From contig NZ_JAETGO010000023.1 of assembly GCF_016765695.1 (NCBI RefSeq), positions 1-64,000 of the forward strand: a DNA stretch of 64,000 bases, written 5' to 3'. The position numbers and the translations under genes are program-made. Positions 17,646-26,719 of the stretch are shown piece by piece; positions within the stretch are counted from its first letter, which is position 1, and each line of letters starts with the position of its first letter. Under the pieces are notes generated by a model. That model made no database searches. It was not told the DNA's origin and worked only from the letters and a program-made list of their open reading frames with translations. Origin of the DNA: Sporosalibacterium faouarense. Lineage in GTDB: Bacteria; Bacillota; Clostridia; Tissierellales; VENL01.

Positions 17646-18182
17646 ATGGTAAAAGTGTTAAGCATAATATCAATATCAGTAATTCCAACAATTATAACCA
17701 TAATATTAGTACATGGATATATCAAAGGTGTTGCCTTATATGATGTCTTTGTTGAGGGAGCTAAAGAAGGATTTACAACAGCTATAAAAATAATGCCTTA
17801 TTTAATTGCAATTTTTGTTGCAATTGGCATATTTAGAAGATCTGGAGCAATGGAGATAATGGTTAACATTTTTGCACCAATAACTAATATTTTTGGAATT
17901 CCAAATGAAGTGCTTCCTTTGGTTATTATGAGGCCTATTTCTGGTAGCGGATCTTTAGGTGTGGTACAGGATATTGTTAGTACATACGGTGCTGATGGCT
18001 TTATAGGAAGGGTAGCTTCTACTATGATGGGGTCTGCTGAAACTATATTTTATACAATGGCCGTCTATTTTGGAGCAGTAGGAATAAAAAACTCTCGACA
18101 TACTCTATCAGCAGCCCTATTGTCCCATGTAGCTGCAGTTATTGCATCTGTAATGGTTTGCAGACTAGTTTTTGGAAGTTAA
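17646..18182 (+). CDS. spmB: Spore maturation protein B
   Basis: 178 residues; five to six membrane segments with the partner nucleoside-recognition domain: EGAKEGFTTAIKIMPYLIAI and MRPISGSGSLGVVQDI. The ATG at 17646 is preferred since agaaggtg lies 5-6 bases upstream, inside the end of spmA. Functions with SpmA in lowering spore water content. In B. subtilis spmAB is elsewhere, so placement before metG is a local feature. Confidence 0.93.
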   Translation: MVKVLSIISISVIPTIITIILVHGYIKGVALYDVFVEGAKEGFTTAIKIMPYLIAIFVAIGIFRRSGAMEIMVNIFAPITNIFGIPNEVLPLVIMRPISGSGSLGVVQDIVSTYGADGFIGRVASTMMGSAETIFYTMAVYFGAVGIKNSRHTLSAALLSHVAAVIASVMVCRLVFGS

Positions 18183-18274
18183 TGAAATCAAATTAAAATT
18201 AAGATAGAAGTAAAATTATTAATAGTTTCTATAAAATATACGAGTCTATTGGCAAAAAAATTTTAGTTTATTAC

Positions 18275-18303
18275 TTGACAAAAATGAACAAATCTTGTAT
18301 ATT
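18275..18303 (+). promoter_or_regulatory. Sigma-A type promoter of the T-box/metG unit
   Basis: TTGACA (18275-18280), 17-base spacer, TATATT (18298-18303). Transcript would begin about 40 bases before the T-box. Confidence 0.75.
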
Positions 18304-18349
18304 CTTTTATAATATAGTAAATCATATAATTATTACATAATCAATTTTT

Positions 18350-18612
18350 TAAAGGTTATGAAGGGAAGAGTAAGTTTAGAATCTTTCTACAGAGAGTCAG
18401 GTTAGGTGAAAGCTGACGTGAGTGAATAAGCTGAAGATGGCCCCTGAACTGTATAGCTGAAAAGAAGTAGGCTATATCGGATTTGTATCCGTTATCATTA
18501 CAAGGTTATGATGGTAACCTGTTGAGGTTTAAGTTGTGAAGCTTAAACAAATTAGGGTGGTAACACGAATATTAGTCTTCGTCTCTATAGGATTAGGGGT
18601 GAGGGCTTTTTT
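18350..18612 (+). ncRNA. T-box leader (methionine specificity) for metG
   Basis: Contains the T-box sequence AGGGTGGTAACACG (18554-18567), which pairs with the free CCA end of uncharged tRNA, followed by a terminator hairpin (18573-18612). The upstream stem I region includes gaagATGgcccc; ATG at 18437-18439 is a candidate specifier codon for methionine, fitting the downstream methionyl-tRNA synthetase. Uncharged tRNA-Met should favour the antiterminator and turn metG on. Confidence 0.9.
18573..18612 (+). terminator. T-box regulated terminator
   Basis: Stem agtcttcgtctc with ggggtgagggct followed by six T; alternative to the T-box antiterminator. Confidence 0.85.
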
Positions 18613-18713
18613 ATTTTATAAAAACTTATAAAAAACTATTTATAATATTACGTAGAGTAAAAAAAACTTTGTGATGGAAGCAGATAATATAAACAAAAAC
18701 AGGAGGTAATTTT

Positions 18714-20684
18714 ATGTCAAACAAAACTTATTATGTTACAACTCCACTTTACTATCCAAGTGGTAATCTAACAATTGGACACACCTATTGTACTGTTGCA
18801 GCAGATGTTATAGCCAGGTATAAGAGAATTCAGGGATATGATGTTAAATTTCTTACAGGTACAGATGAACACGGACAGAAAATAGAAGAAAAGGCTAAAG
18901 AAAAGGGAGTGACTCCAAAGGAGTATGTAGATAAAATAGTTGCAGACTCTAAAGAGCTATGGAAAAGTTTAGATATATCCTATGATATTTTCTATAGAAC
19001 TACAGATAAAAAACATGGGAAGATAGTTCAAGAGATATTTACTCAGCTTTATAATCAAGGTGATATATACAAGAGTGAATATGAAGGGTACTATTGTACT
19101 CCTTGTGAATCTTTTTGGACGGAAACTCAACTAAATGATGGGAACTGCCCCGATTGTGGCAGACCTGTGAAATTGGCTAAGGAAGAGGCTTATTTTTTCA
19201 AGATATCAAAATACCAGGATAGGCTTTTAAAGCTTTTAGAAGAGAATCCAGAGTTCTTACAGCCTAAGTCAAGGGTAAATGAGATGATAAATAACTTCCT
19301 TAAGCCAGGATTAGAGGATTTATGTGTATCAAGAACAACAGTTGACTGGGGAGTTAAAGTTCCTTTTGATGAGAAGCATACTATATATGTTTGGTTTGAT
19401 GCTGTATGTAACTATATAGCAGCTTTAGGGTATAAAACAGATATAGATAGTGATTATAAAAAATATTGGCCTGCTGATGTACACTTAGTAGGTAAAGAAA
19501 TAGTTAGATTCCATACAATAATTTGGCCAGCAATATTAATGGCATTAGGAGAAGAAGTGCCTAAAAAGGTTTTCGGACATGGATGGATATTGTTTGATAA
19601 TGACAAGATGTCAAAATCTAAGGGAAATGTGGTATATCCTGAACCAATAATTGAGTTATATGGTGTAGATACCCTTAAATATTTCCTATTAAGAGAATTT
19701 TCTTTTGGGCAAGATGGTTCTTTTACAAGAGAAAAGTTTTTAAATAGAATCAATTCTGATTTAGCCAATGATTTAGGCAATTTAGTTAGTAGAACAGTTG
19801 CTATGATTGAGAAATATAATGGTGGAATTATGCCAGAGCCTAAGGAAAGTGGAGAATTCGATGAAGATTTAAAGAAAACTGGAATAGCTGCTTCTGCTAA
19901 AGTAGAAGAATATATGAACAAATTTGATTTTAGTAATGCATTAGAAGAAACTTGGAAGTTAATAAGAAGAACAAATAAATATATAGATGAAACCACTCCT
20001 TGGATATTAGCTAAGGAAGATGATAAAAAGGATAGATTAGATACTGTTTTATATAATCTTTCTGAATCTTTAAGAATAACATCTATTTTAATAAGACCTT
20101 TTATGGAAGAAACATCAAATGCCATTTGGAGACAAATTGGAATAGATTATGGTCAAGGAACATCTTGGGAGGACTTAGCCCAGTGGGGTAAATTAATCAC
20201 AGGACAGAAGGTAAGAAAAGAAGACCCAATGTTCCCAAGACTTGATGTGAAGAAAGAGATTGAAAGATTTAATAAGGTTCATGAAGAGTTTGTTAATAAA
20301 AGAATGGGCAAAAAAGCTAATGAAGAAGAGAAAAAAGAGGGAGATAAAGAAGTGGAAGAGAATTTAATAACTATAGACGATTTTGATAAAATAGAATTAC
20401 TTGTAGCAGAAGTAATAAAAGTAGAGAAGCATCCAAATGCTGATAAGCTTTTAGTAATACAGCTTGAGGTTGGAGATGAAAAAAGACAAGTGGTTTCAGG
20501 TATTGCAAAATACTATGAACCAGAAGATTTAGTAGGGAAAAAGGTAATCTTAGTTGCTAATCTTAAACCGATTAAACTAAGGGGAATAGAGTCCCATGGA
20601 ATGATTTTAGCAGCTGACAAAGGTAAAAAGCTAACATTAGCATCGGTATTAGAGGATATATCTAGTGGAGCTAAGGTTCAGTAA
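18714..20684 (+). CDS. metG: Methionyl-tRNA synthetase
   Basis: 656 residues, the long form with a C-terminal EMAPII-like tRNA-binding domain (about 550-656: [20 protein letters not shown]...). Class I signature HIGH appears as NLTIGHTY (about 18-25), KMSKS at about 300 ([10 protein letters not shown]), and a zinc knuckle with CTPC and CPDC pairs. It charges tRNA-Met. Transcription is under the T-box upstream; position after abrB and before tatD is as in B. subtilis. Ribosome site acaggaggta. Confidence 0.97.
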   Translation: MSNKTYYVTTPLYYPSGNLTIGHTYCTVAADVIARYKRIQGYDVKFLTGTDEHGQKIEEKAKEKGVTPKEYVDKIVADSKELWKSLDISYDIFYRTTDKKHGKIVQEIFTQLYNQGDIYKSEYEGYYCTPCESFWTETQLNDGNCPDCGRPVKLAKEEAYFFKISKYQDRLLKLLEENPEFLQPKSRVNEMINNFLKPGLEDLCVSRTTVDWGVKVPFDEKHTIYVWFDAVCNYIAALGYKTDIDSDYKKYWPADVHLVGKEIVRFHTIIWPAILMALGEEVPKKVFGHGWILFDNDKMSKSKGNVVYPEPIIELYGVDTLKYFLLREFSFGQDGSFTREKFLNRINSDLANDLGNLVSRTVAMIEKYNGGIMPEPKESGEFDEDLKKTGIAASAKVEEYMNKFDFSNALEETWKLIRRTNKYIDETTPWILAKEDDKKDRLDTVLYNLSESLRITSILIRPFMEETSNAIWRQIGIDYGQGTSWEDLAQWGKLITGQKVRKEDPMFPRLDVKKEIERFNKVHEEFVNKRMGKKANEEEKKEGDKEVEENLITIDDFDKIELLVAEVIKVEKHPNADKLLVIQLEVGDEKRQVVSGIAKYYEPEDLVGKKVILVANLKPIKLRGIESHGMILAADKGKKLTLASVLEDISSGAKVQ

Positions 20685-20710
20685 TTATTAATGAAGCTTG
20701 ATAAAAATTG

Positions 20711-20752
20711 ACAGAGTGGCAGGAATAACTTAAATCCTTCCACTCTGTACTT
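20711..20752 (+). terminator. Hairpin after metG
   Basis: Arms acagagtgg and ccactctgt plus an inner agg/cct pair. No T run, so it may be a weak terminator or a processing hairpin. Confidence 0.5.
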
Positions 20753-20770
20753 GTAAAAGGGGGAAGCTTT

Positions 20771-21301
20771 GTGGAGTATTTCAATCTTGTATTGGTAGTT
20801 ATAATTTTAGGAATTTTATTTTCGTCAACCAAAAAATACCTTAAAAACAAAAAAGAAGCTGGAGATGTATTAATTGATTTAAATGAGACAAAGAGTTCTA
20901 AAGATAAAGTGCTAAGGTTACTAGGGCTAGCCTTTAGTATAGTAATTATATACTTTGTTTTTATTAGAGGAGAAAAGGACATTGACTTTTTTTACAGAGT
21001 AATTTTTTGGGTCCTTTGGTATGCTTATTTGGTTTTAATAGTAGTTATTGACACTAAATTTACAGAGAACGGAATATTAAAATTCACTTATTTTGTTAAA
21101 TGGAGTTCCATTGAAAAAGTTAGTTGGAGTCCTCTAAAAGGAAAGAAATATGATGATTATAAATTAGATATAAAGTTTAATATCGGCTCAGATAAAAAGA
21201 AGTATATCAAGAGTACTACTATTAAAATAAGGAACATTAAAAACAAGGTAAACTCACTATTTAAGGAAAAAGTGAAAAAATCTGCATTTAAGAAGAAATA
21301 A
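20771..21301 (+). CDS. Membrane protein, unknown
   Basis: 176 residues starting at GTG with ribosome site agggggaa. One N-terminal hydrophobic segment (2-20), two more at about 55-75 and 78-98, then a basic soluble tail of about 75 residues rich in Lys. No family recognised. It lies between metG and tatD in the same direction. Confidence 0.55.
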   Translation: MEYFNLVLVVIILGILFSSTKKYLKNKKEAGDVLIDLNETKSSKDKVLRLLGLAFSIVIIYFVFIRGEKDIDFFYRVIFWVLWYAYLVLIVVIDTKFTENGILKFTYFVKWSSIEKVSWSPLKGKKYDDYKLDIKFNIGSDKKKYIKSTTIKIRNIKNKVNSLFKEKVKKSAFKKK

Positions 21302-21329
21302 ATGTTGTAGTTTTAAGGAGGAATGAATA

Positions 21330-22097
21330 ATGCTTATTGATAGTCATGCTCACCTTGATGATAAACGATTTGATAAAGATAGAGATGATATAATTAGTGA
21401 TTTAAAGAAGGATGATGTAGATATAGTTATAAATCCAGGAGCGGATTTTTTATCTTCAGTAAAAGCGGTTTCTCTGTCTGAGAAATATGAAAATATTTAT
21501 GCTGCTGTGGGAATCCATCCCCATGATGCTAAAACAATGGATGATGAAACAATTAATGTATTAAGAGACTTAACAAAGAAGGGAAAGGTTGTAGCCATTG
21601 GAGAAATAGGGCTGGATTATCACTATGATAACTCTCCTAGGGATATTCAGCAACAGCGATTTAGAGAGCAAATAAAGCTAGCTAAGGAGTTAAAACTCCC
21701 GATTATAGTTCATGATCGTGATGCTCATAAGGATACCTTTGATATTATATCAGAGGAATTAGATGAAAATTTAACTGGAGTAATACATAGCTTTTCAGCC
21801 AGTACTGAAATGGCAAAAAAATATATTGATATGGGCTTTTACATATCATTTTCTGGCCCAATCACTTTCAAGAATGCGAAACAACCAAAGGAAGTTGCTA
21901 AGGAAATTCCTTTAGAGCATATTCTTATAGAAACAGATTCACCATATTTAACTCCAGAGCCCCATAGAGGCAAGAGAAATCAACCTGTAAATGTAAGATA
22001 CGTTGCAGGCAAGATTGCAGAGTTAAAAGGTATAAAATTTGAAGAAGTGGCTAAAGTAACTGCTGAAAATACTAAGAGATTGTTTAATATAAAATAG
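21330..22097 (+). CDS. tatD: TatD-family metal-dependent DNase
   Basis: 255 residues. Amidohydrolase-type metal ligands: LIDSHAHLDD (HxH), GEIGLDYHYD, IVHDRDAH, VIHSFS and ETDSPYLTPEPHRGKRN. TatD proteins are divalent-metal 3'-5' exonucleases; the B. subtilis counterpart at this site is yabD. Ribosome site aaggaggaa. Length normal. Confidence 0.95.
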   Translation: MLIDSHAHLDDKRFDKDRDDIISDLKKDDVDIVINPGADFLSSVKAVSLSEKYENIYAAVGIHPHDAKTMDDETINVLRDLTKKGKVVAIGEIGLDYHYDNSPRDIQQQRFREQIKLAKELKLPIIVHDRDAHKDTFDIISEELDENLTGVIHSFSASTEMAKKYIDMGFYISFSGPITFKNAKQPKEVAKEIPLEHILIETDSPYLTPEPHRGKRNQPVNVRYVAGKIAELKGIKFEEVAKVTAENTKRLFNIK

Positions 22098-22204
22098 ACA
22101 TACAAAAGAATATCATTTGATGGTGATTATGAAGGAGGCTGTGTAACTTCTAATAGTCAACTGATATTTACTGTAAAAAAATATAGATAGTTGAAATATA
22201 AAAT

Positions 22205-22240
22205 GAGGTATGCTAAGAAATTAGCACACCTCGTTTTTTT
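22205..22240 (+). terminator. Terminator after tatD
   Basis: Arms gaggtatgctaa and ttagcacacctc with a gaaa loop, followed by seven T; placed between convergent genes. Confidence 0.85.
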
Positions 22241-22262
22241 ATATTTTCTAGTATTTGTCTAT

Positions 22263-23642
22263 TTATATAGTATTACTATTTATTCCAATCAAATCTTTTG
22301 AATCCATTGATTTAATAGAATTATTAGCTTTAACAGTATAAACGAAACTAGCAATTATCTTGAATAACAATTGTGATACAAATATACCTATTAGCCCCAT
22401 ATTCATATATATTGATAATAAGTAAGCTAAAGGTACATATATTATCCAATTTAAAGAAGATGATAGTATCGAAGTCCACTTCTCATATCCAAGAGCAATC
22501 AATGATCCCGATAATATTTTTAATACACCATCAAAAGGTTGTAGAAGTATCGAGATAATTAAACAAGGCATAACTATCTCTAAGATCTTAGGTTCATCAA
22601 TAAAAAGTAATGCAATATCTTTTCTATTCAAGACAACTATAGCAGAAATTAGAACTAAGTATATAATATCGCATACAATAATATCTTGAATTGTATTTTT
22701 CATTGTTCTGTGACTGTCTAATCTTTCAAGTTTACTAATAAAAGTAGTAGCAGCTTGTGAAAAAGCATAGTGAGGTATAGCAATGAATGAAATAATATTT
22801 ATAACAATTTCATTAGCAGCTATGGCATCAATGCTAATATGAGTTACAATCATCATAATAACTGTAGGAACTAATAAATAAGAAAATAGCTCTTCTAATC
22901 CTAAAGGAATTGATATCTTGATAATTGAAATCATTGCTTCCTTAACTCCATTTAAAGAAGTACTCCACTTAAAAAAATCTTTATATTCACTTAAAAATAT
23001 ATATAATGAATAAATCAAAAAGCTGAATAAGTAGCTCATTAAGGTAGATAATCCAGCACCGACAACACCTAAAGCAGGAAAACCGAAATTTCCAAATATC
23101 AGCAAATAATTACCTGCTATGTTCATTAGATTTGCAGCAAAGGTAACCTTCATGGAAATGGTTGTTCTTTCTACAGTCTTAAAAAAGTTTGAAAATATAA
23201 ACTGAAACAGAACAAGTATAGTAGTTAAAAATCTAATCTTCATATAAGTAGCTCCTGAAGAGATAACTGAGGCTTCTGCTCCAATAATTCCTAAAATAGG
23301 CTTAGTTAGAATAACTCCTATAATTGTAATAGGAACTCCAATGATAAGAGAGATATAAAATCCACTCCATATATATTTTGAAAGTTCGCTTTTTTTATTA
23401 TTTTTGAGACTTCTAGACATTAAAATATTTATTGCAGGTGATATAGCACCTAAAAGACCAATTAAGGAATTCACTACAACATTAGTAATTCCCACTGCAG
23501 CTAAAGGATTTTTTCCTAATTGGCTAACCATTACAGTATCGACAAAGCCAACAAGAGAATGGGATAACATACTCAAAATAATTGGTATTGAGAAGGCATA
23601 TATCCTCTTGTATCTAGCTAAGCTATTATACAAAATATTCAA
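22263..23642 (-). CDS. MATE-family multidrug/cation exporter
   Basis: 459 residues with about 12 hydrophobic segments and MATE hallmarks: IPIILSMLSHSLVGFVDTVMVSQLGKNPLAAVG near the start and GAGLSTLMSYLF in the middle. MATE proteins export drugs or organic cations with Na+ or H+ antiport. The start is TTG at 23640-23642, with aaggagtg just upstream on this strand. A structured leader lies upstream (see 23695-23860). The gene interrupts the tatD-yabE order of B. subtilis and is on the opposite strand, which suggests insertion. Confidence 0.9.
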   Translation of the reverse strand: MNILYNSLARYKRIYAFSIPIILSMLSHSLVGFVDTVMVSQLGKNPLAAVGITNVVVNSLIGLLGAISPAINILMSRSLKNNKKSELSKYIWSGFYISLIIGVPITIIGVILTKPILGIIGAEASVISSGATYMKIRFLTTILVLFQFIFSNFFKTVERTTISMKVTFAANLMNIAGNYLLIFGNFGFPALGVVGAGLSTLMSYLFSFLIYSLYIFLSEYKDFFKWSTSLNGVKEAMISIIKISIPLGLEELFSYLLVPTVIMMIVTHISIDAIAANEIVINIISFIAIPHYAFSQAATTFISKLERLDSHRTMKNTIQDIIVCDIIYLVLISAIVVLNRKDIALLFIDEPKILEIVMPCLIISILLQPFDGVLKILSGSLIALGYEKWTSILSSSLNWIIYVPLAYLLSIYMNMGLIGIFVSQLLFKIIASFVYTVKANNSIKSMDSKDLIGINSNTI

Positions 23643-23694
23643 TTAAATCACTCCTTAAGTTTACATAACACAACCTTAATTTTACAAATACCCT

Positions 23695-23860
23695 AGCAGT
23701 CTAGTGGTGTTCTAATATAAGTTGTAGAGCACCTAGAAAGTACTTATATAAAATCAATTTCGTATACACCAATTCTATATATGGATAGGATATTTAATTC
23801 GTTGAGTAATTTAATGAATATCTGCTGCCACGTGGGCACACCACCTTTATATAAGTGAAA
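23695..23860 (-). promoter_or_regulatory. Structured 5' leader of the MATE gene, possible riboswitch
   Basis: On the minus strand, ACTTATATAAA (complement of 23846-23856) can pair perfectly with TTTATATAAGT (complement of 23742-23752). GGUGGUGU (complement of 23838-23845) can pair with ACACCACU (complement of 23703-23710). The two pairings cross, so they form a pseudoknot or exclude each other, as in a switch. The hairpin around gcccacgtggc lies between. A -10-like TATAAT is upstream (complement of about 23880). MATE genes in Clostridia often carry guanidine-IV (mepA) leaders; this is a guess at the class. Confidence 0.45.
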
Positions 23861-24143
23861 AAATATAATTATCATTCATTATATCACATAAAATTATTAA
23901 CTAATAAGTAGGCTGAATATTATTAATAGATTTAAGGGAAAAGTGAATAAATAAGTAATTTTCCCATAGTATTAATTCTTGCAATACTATTTCAATTTGT
24001 AAATATGTAAATTCCTAATTTAAGAATTGATTTTGGTAAGTAGAGCATTCATCAATATTTGAATCAAACAACTTGTAACAACAAAAAAACGTAATCATAT
24101 AATATTACTAGGTAAAACTAAAATATATTTAGGAGTTGATTTG
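23861..24143. other. AT-rich intergenic stretch
   Basis: No coding frame. Presumably holds the promoter of the Met/Pro-rich gene (ribosome site tttaggag just before it) and, on the other strand, that of the MATE leader. Nothing else seen. Confidence 0.4.
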
Positions 24144-24695
24144 ATGGCAAGGAATAATGATAATAATAAGTACCCAACTGACCCTATTGAATTCCCTGAA
24201 CCACCCAGATATCCAGAGTATCCTCAATACCCTATGAATCCAATGATTAGCCCAATGATGAACCCAATGGCAATGTGCCAAATGATGAAACAATGTATGA
24301 TGATGTGCATGAACCCTTACATGAATCAAGTTATGCCAGAAATGTATGAGAATAATCCAATGATGCCAAACTATCCAATGAACTCAACTATGCCTAGTAT
24401 GTATGAAGGCAATCCAATGATGCCAATGCCAAACTACCCAATGAATCCAACGATGCCAGGAATGTACGAAGGTAATCCAATGATGCCGATGCCAAACTAC
24501 CCAATGAATCCAACAATGCCGGGAATGTATGAAGGTAATCCAATGATGCCGATGCCAAACTACCCAATGAATCCAACAATGCCAGGAATGTATGAAGGTA
24601 ATCCAATGATGCCCAATTATCCTATTAGTCCTGAGCAAGGAGAAAATAATAAAGATAATATGGGTGGAATGTATCAAAGTTATCCCATGTATTAA
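24144..24695 (+). CDS. Met/Pro/Asn-rich tandem-repeat protein, possible spore coat protein
   Basis: 183 residues, with no signal peptide and no membrane segment. After a PEPPRYPEYPQYP-type start and a Met/Cys-rich stretch, a 21-residue unit (MYEGNPMMPMPNYPMNPTMP plus G) repeats three full times, preceded by a shorter diverged unit and followed by a partial one. Methionine makes up roughly a fifth of the protein. Low-complexity Pro/Tyr/Met proteins of this kind occur in spore coats of Clostridia; Met-rich tracts can also bind Cu(I). Neither is proven. Good ribosome site and a terminator after. Confidence 0.7.
   Translation: MARNNDNNKYPTDPIEFPEPPRYPEYPQYPMNPMISPMMNPMAMCQMMKQCMMMCMNPYMNQVMPEMYENNPMMPNYPMNSTMPSMYEGNPMMPMPNYPMNPTMPGMYEGNPMMPMPNYPMNPTMPGMYEGNPMMPMPNYPMNPTMPGMYEGNPMMPNYPISPEQGENNKDNMGGMYQSYPMY
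24342..24620 (+). repeat. In-frame 63-bp tandem repeat
   Basis: Full units begin at 24399, 24462 and 24525, with a partial unit at 24588 and a 57-bp diverged unit at 24342. Units differ by only a few, mostly silent, bases, so recent expansion or gene conversion is likely. Confidence 0.92.
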
Positions 24696-24712
24696 AAAAA
24701 TAATAAAATTAA

Positions 24713-24752
24713 GGGGCTAACTCTATTTCTATAGTGATTAGCCCTATTTTTG
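24713..24752 (+). terminator. Rho-independent terminator
   Basis: Arms ggggctaa and ttagccc with a 17-nt loop, then tattttt. Confidence 0.8.
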
Positions 24753-24850
24753 ATTTTTAGGTATAAAAATTAAGACAATTGAAATAAATATAGATGAAGG
24801 CAAATAAAAAATATGAAAATTTGGAAAAATAAGACATAAAACTACACAAT

Positions 24851-24879
24851 TTGACATGATAGCAAATATGCAATAGAAT
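24851..24879 (+). promoter_or_regulatory. Sigma-A type promoter of the 3D-domain gene
   Basis: TTGACA (24851-24856), 17-base spacer, TAGAAT (24874-24879). Confidence 0.65.
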
Positions 24880-24910
24880 AAAGATGTGAAAAAAGCTGGA
24901 GGTATATAAT

Positions 24911-25930
24911 ATGATTGAATTAAAAAAGAGAAAAAAGCTGGTAATTATCGGGTTAGTTTTTCTTTTGATGGCAACGATTAGTATATATAATCTTATTAAT
25001 GAAAAGGTTACTATTACTATTGATGATAAAGTTACCGCTTTTAAGGTTACAGATAGCACAGTTAGAGAATTATTATATGATAATGGTATTGAACTTAAGG
25101 ATGAAGACTACATAAATACGAGCTTGGACAAAGATGTAGAAGAAGGTATGAACATTATAATAAAGAAAGCAGTACCAATATTCGTAAATGCTGGTGGTAA
25201 GAAGATGCAAATCAATACAACTGCTAATAATGTTGAAGAAGTAATTCAGAGCTTAGATATTGATGTGGACGATAATGACAAAATAAATCCACCTTTAGAG
25301 AATAATATTACCAGTAATTTAGAAATCAATATTGTAAAGGTCGAGGAAAAAGTTGAGAAAATAATTGATATGATACCGTATAGTATAATCGAGGAGTACA
25401 ATAATAATTTATTTAAGGGAGATTCAATTGTAATTCAGCCCGGAGCAAAAGGACTTGTGGAGTATAAAGTTAAGAAGATATATGAAGATAACAAGTTGCT
25501 AGATGAAAAAATTATTGACTCATATCTAGTTAAGGAACCTGTGAATTCAGTAATTGAAAGGGGAACAAAAGACTATCTAGTTTCATCAAGAGGGAAATTA
25601 GAGTATAAAGATACCATGACTATGGTTGCAAGTGCTTATGACCTCTCATATGAAAGTACTGGAAAAACTTCAGGAGATAAAAATTTTGGTATCACAGCTT
25701 CTGGTACAAAGGTTAGACCCGGAGTTATTGCAGTAGACCCTAATGTTATACCCTTGGGAACAAGATTATATATTGAGAGTTTGGATGGATGGCCAGATTA
25801 TGGGTTTGCTGTAGCTGAAGACACAGGAGGAGCAATAAGGGGAAATAGAATTGATTTATATATGGAGAGTAGATCAAAAGCACTGGATTTTGGAAGAAGG
25901 AAAGTCAAAGTATATATATTAGATAATTAG
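24911..25930 (+). CDS. YabE-like cell-wall protein with DUF348 and 3D domains
   Basis: 339 residues. A single membrane segment (about 10-28) tethers an outside part made of DUF348 ubiquitin-like repeats (about 35-80 and 90-135), a G5-like region (about 145-215), and a C-terminal 3D domain. The 3D domain's conserved aspartates are seen in AVDPNVIPLGTRLYIE, AVAEDTGGAIRGNRIDLYM. The architecture is that of B. subtilis YabE, related to resuscitation-promoting/lytic transglycosylase-type enzymes that trim peptidoglycan. Position before rnmV matches B. subtilis. Confidence 0.92.
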   Translation: MIELKKRKKLVIIGLVFLLMATISIYNLINEKVTITIDDKVTAFKVTDSTVRELLYDNGIELKDEDYINTSLDKDVEEGMNIIIKKAVPIFVNAGGKKMQINTTANNVEEVIQSLDIDVDDNDKINPPLENNITSNLEINIVKVEEKVEKIIDMIPYSIIEEYNNNLFKGDSIVIQPGAKGLVEYKVKKIYEDNKLLDEKIIDSYLVKEPVNSVIERGTKDYLVSSRGKLEYKDTMTMVASAYDLSYESTGKTSGDKNFGITASGTKVRPGVIAVDPNVIPLGTRLYIESLDGWPDYGFAVAEDTGGAIRGNRIDLYMESRSKALDFGRRKVKVYILDN

Positions 25931-25931
25931 G

Positions 25932-25956
25932 GAAGGTCTTAAAGGCCTTCTTTTTC
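25932..25956 (+). terminator. Rho-independent terminator
   Basis: Short hairpin gaaggtctt/aggccttc followed by five T. Confidence 0.75.
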
Positions 25957-26170
25957 ATATCCGTTATAATTTGTCAAAAACATTAACAAATGATAATCTT
26001 ATAATATGCATTTTATGCTAAATGTAAGTCATATAGCATTATATTGACATAATAAGAGTAATATTTTAAGATTAAAGGAAAAATATAATTTGATAAATGA
26101 GTATTTTAATATTTGATTATTATGATATAATTCATAACTATATTTAATTTTGGATTAAGGAGGTTTTCCA

Positions 26171-26719
26171 GTGATAAAAGAAGTAATTGTCGTTGAGGGA
26201 AAGGATGATGTTGCAGCGATTAAGAAAGCTGTTGATGCTGAGATAATAACTACAGGAGGTTTAGGGTTTCCTGATGATCTTATGGATAGAATTAAGACTG
26301 CTGCAGAAAAAAGAGGTGTAATAATATTCACAGATCCTGATTTTGCCGGTGAAAAAATTAGAAAATTAATTTCTAAAGAGGTTAAAAACTGTAAGCATGC
26401 TTTTTTGTCAAGGGATAAAGCTACAAAAGATAGCAACATAGGAATTGAGAATGCTAAGCCAAAGGATATAATTGATGCTCTTAATAAAGCAAGAACTGAA
26501 TCAGTAGAAAAAAGAGAAGAATTTAGGAAGACTGATCTCTTTTTGCATAAATTAATAGGAATCAATGATTCTAGTAAAAGAAGGGATAAGTTAGGAAGAA
26601 TACTTGGTATAGGATATTGTAATGCTAAACAATTATTAAATCGACTAAACAATTATGGCATAACTCGAGAAGAATTTAATGATGCAGTCAGGAGGATAAA
26701 TGAAGAAAATGGACGATAA
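26171..26719 (+). CDS. rnmV: Ribonuclease M5
   Basis: 182 residues starting at GTG with ribosome site aaggagg. Toprim domain: VVEGKDDVAAIKKAVD (catalytic Glu) and FTDPDFAGEKIR (DxD). RNase M5 matures 5S rRNA in Firmicutes. Its last 20 bases overlap rsmA, the same pair as in B. subtilis. Length normal. Confidence 0.95.
   Translation: MIKEVIVVEGKDDVAAIKKAVDAEIITTGGLGFPDDLMDRIKTAAEKRGVIIFTDPDFAGEKIRKLISKEVKNCKHAFLSRDKATKDSNIGIENAKPKDIIDALNKARTESVEKREEFRKTDLFLHKLIGINDSSKRRDKLGRILGIGYCNAKQLLNRLNNYGITREEFNDAVRRINEENGR

Noticed and set aside
23821-23850. gtgggcac on the plus strand as a third c-di-GMP-II riboswitch
   Set aside because: The GTGCAACCG(G/A)CC half is missing and the gene it would serve is on the other strand.
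24342-24620. Tandem repeat resembling a CRISPR array
   Set aside because: Units are adjacent and in frame with no variable spacers; it codes for a repeat protein.
24129-24677. Long His/Trp-rich and Ser/Leu-rich open frames on the minus strand
   Set aside because: They are shadows of the tandem repeat in the Met/Pro-rich gene; no ribosome sites and no sensible protein composition.
26700-26719. Overlap of rnmV and rsmA as a frameshift or fusion
   Set aside because: Both proteins are full length with their own motifs and the overlap holds the rsmA ribosome site; it is normal coupling.
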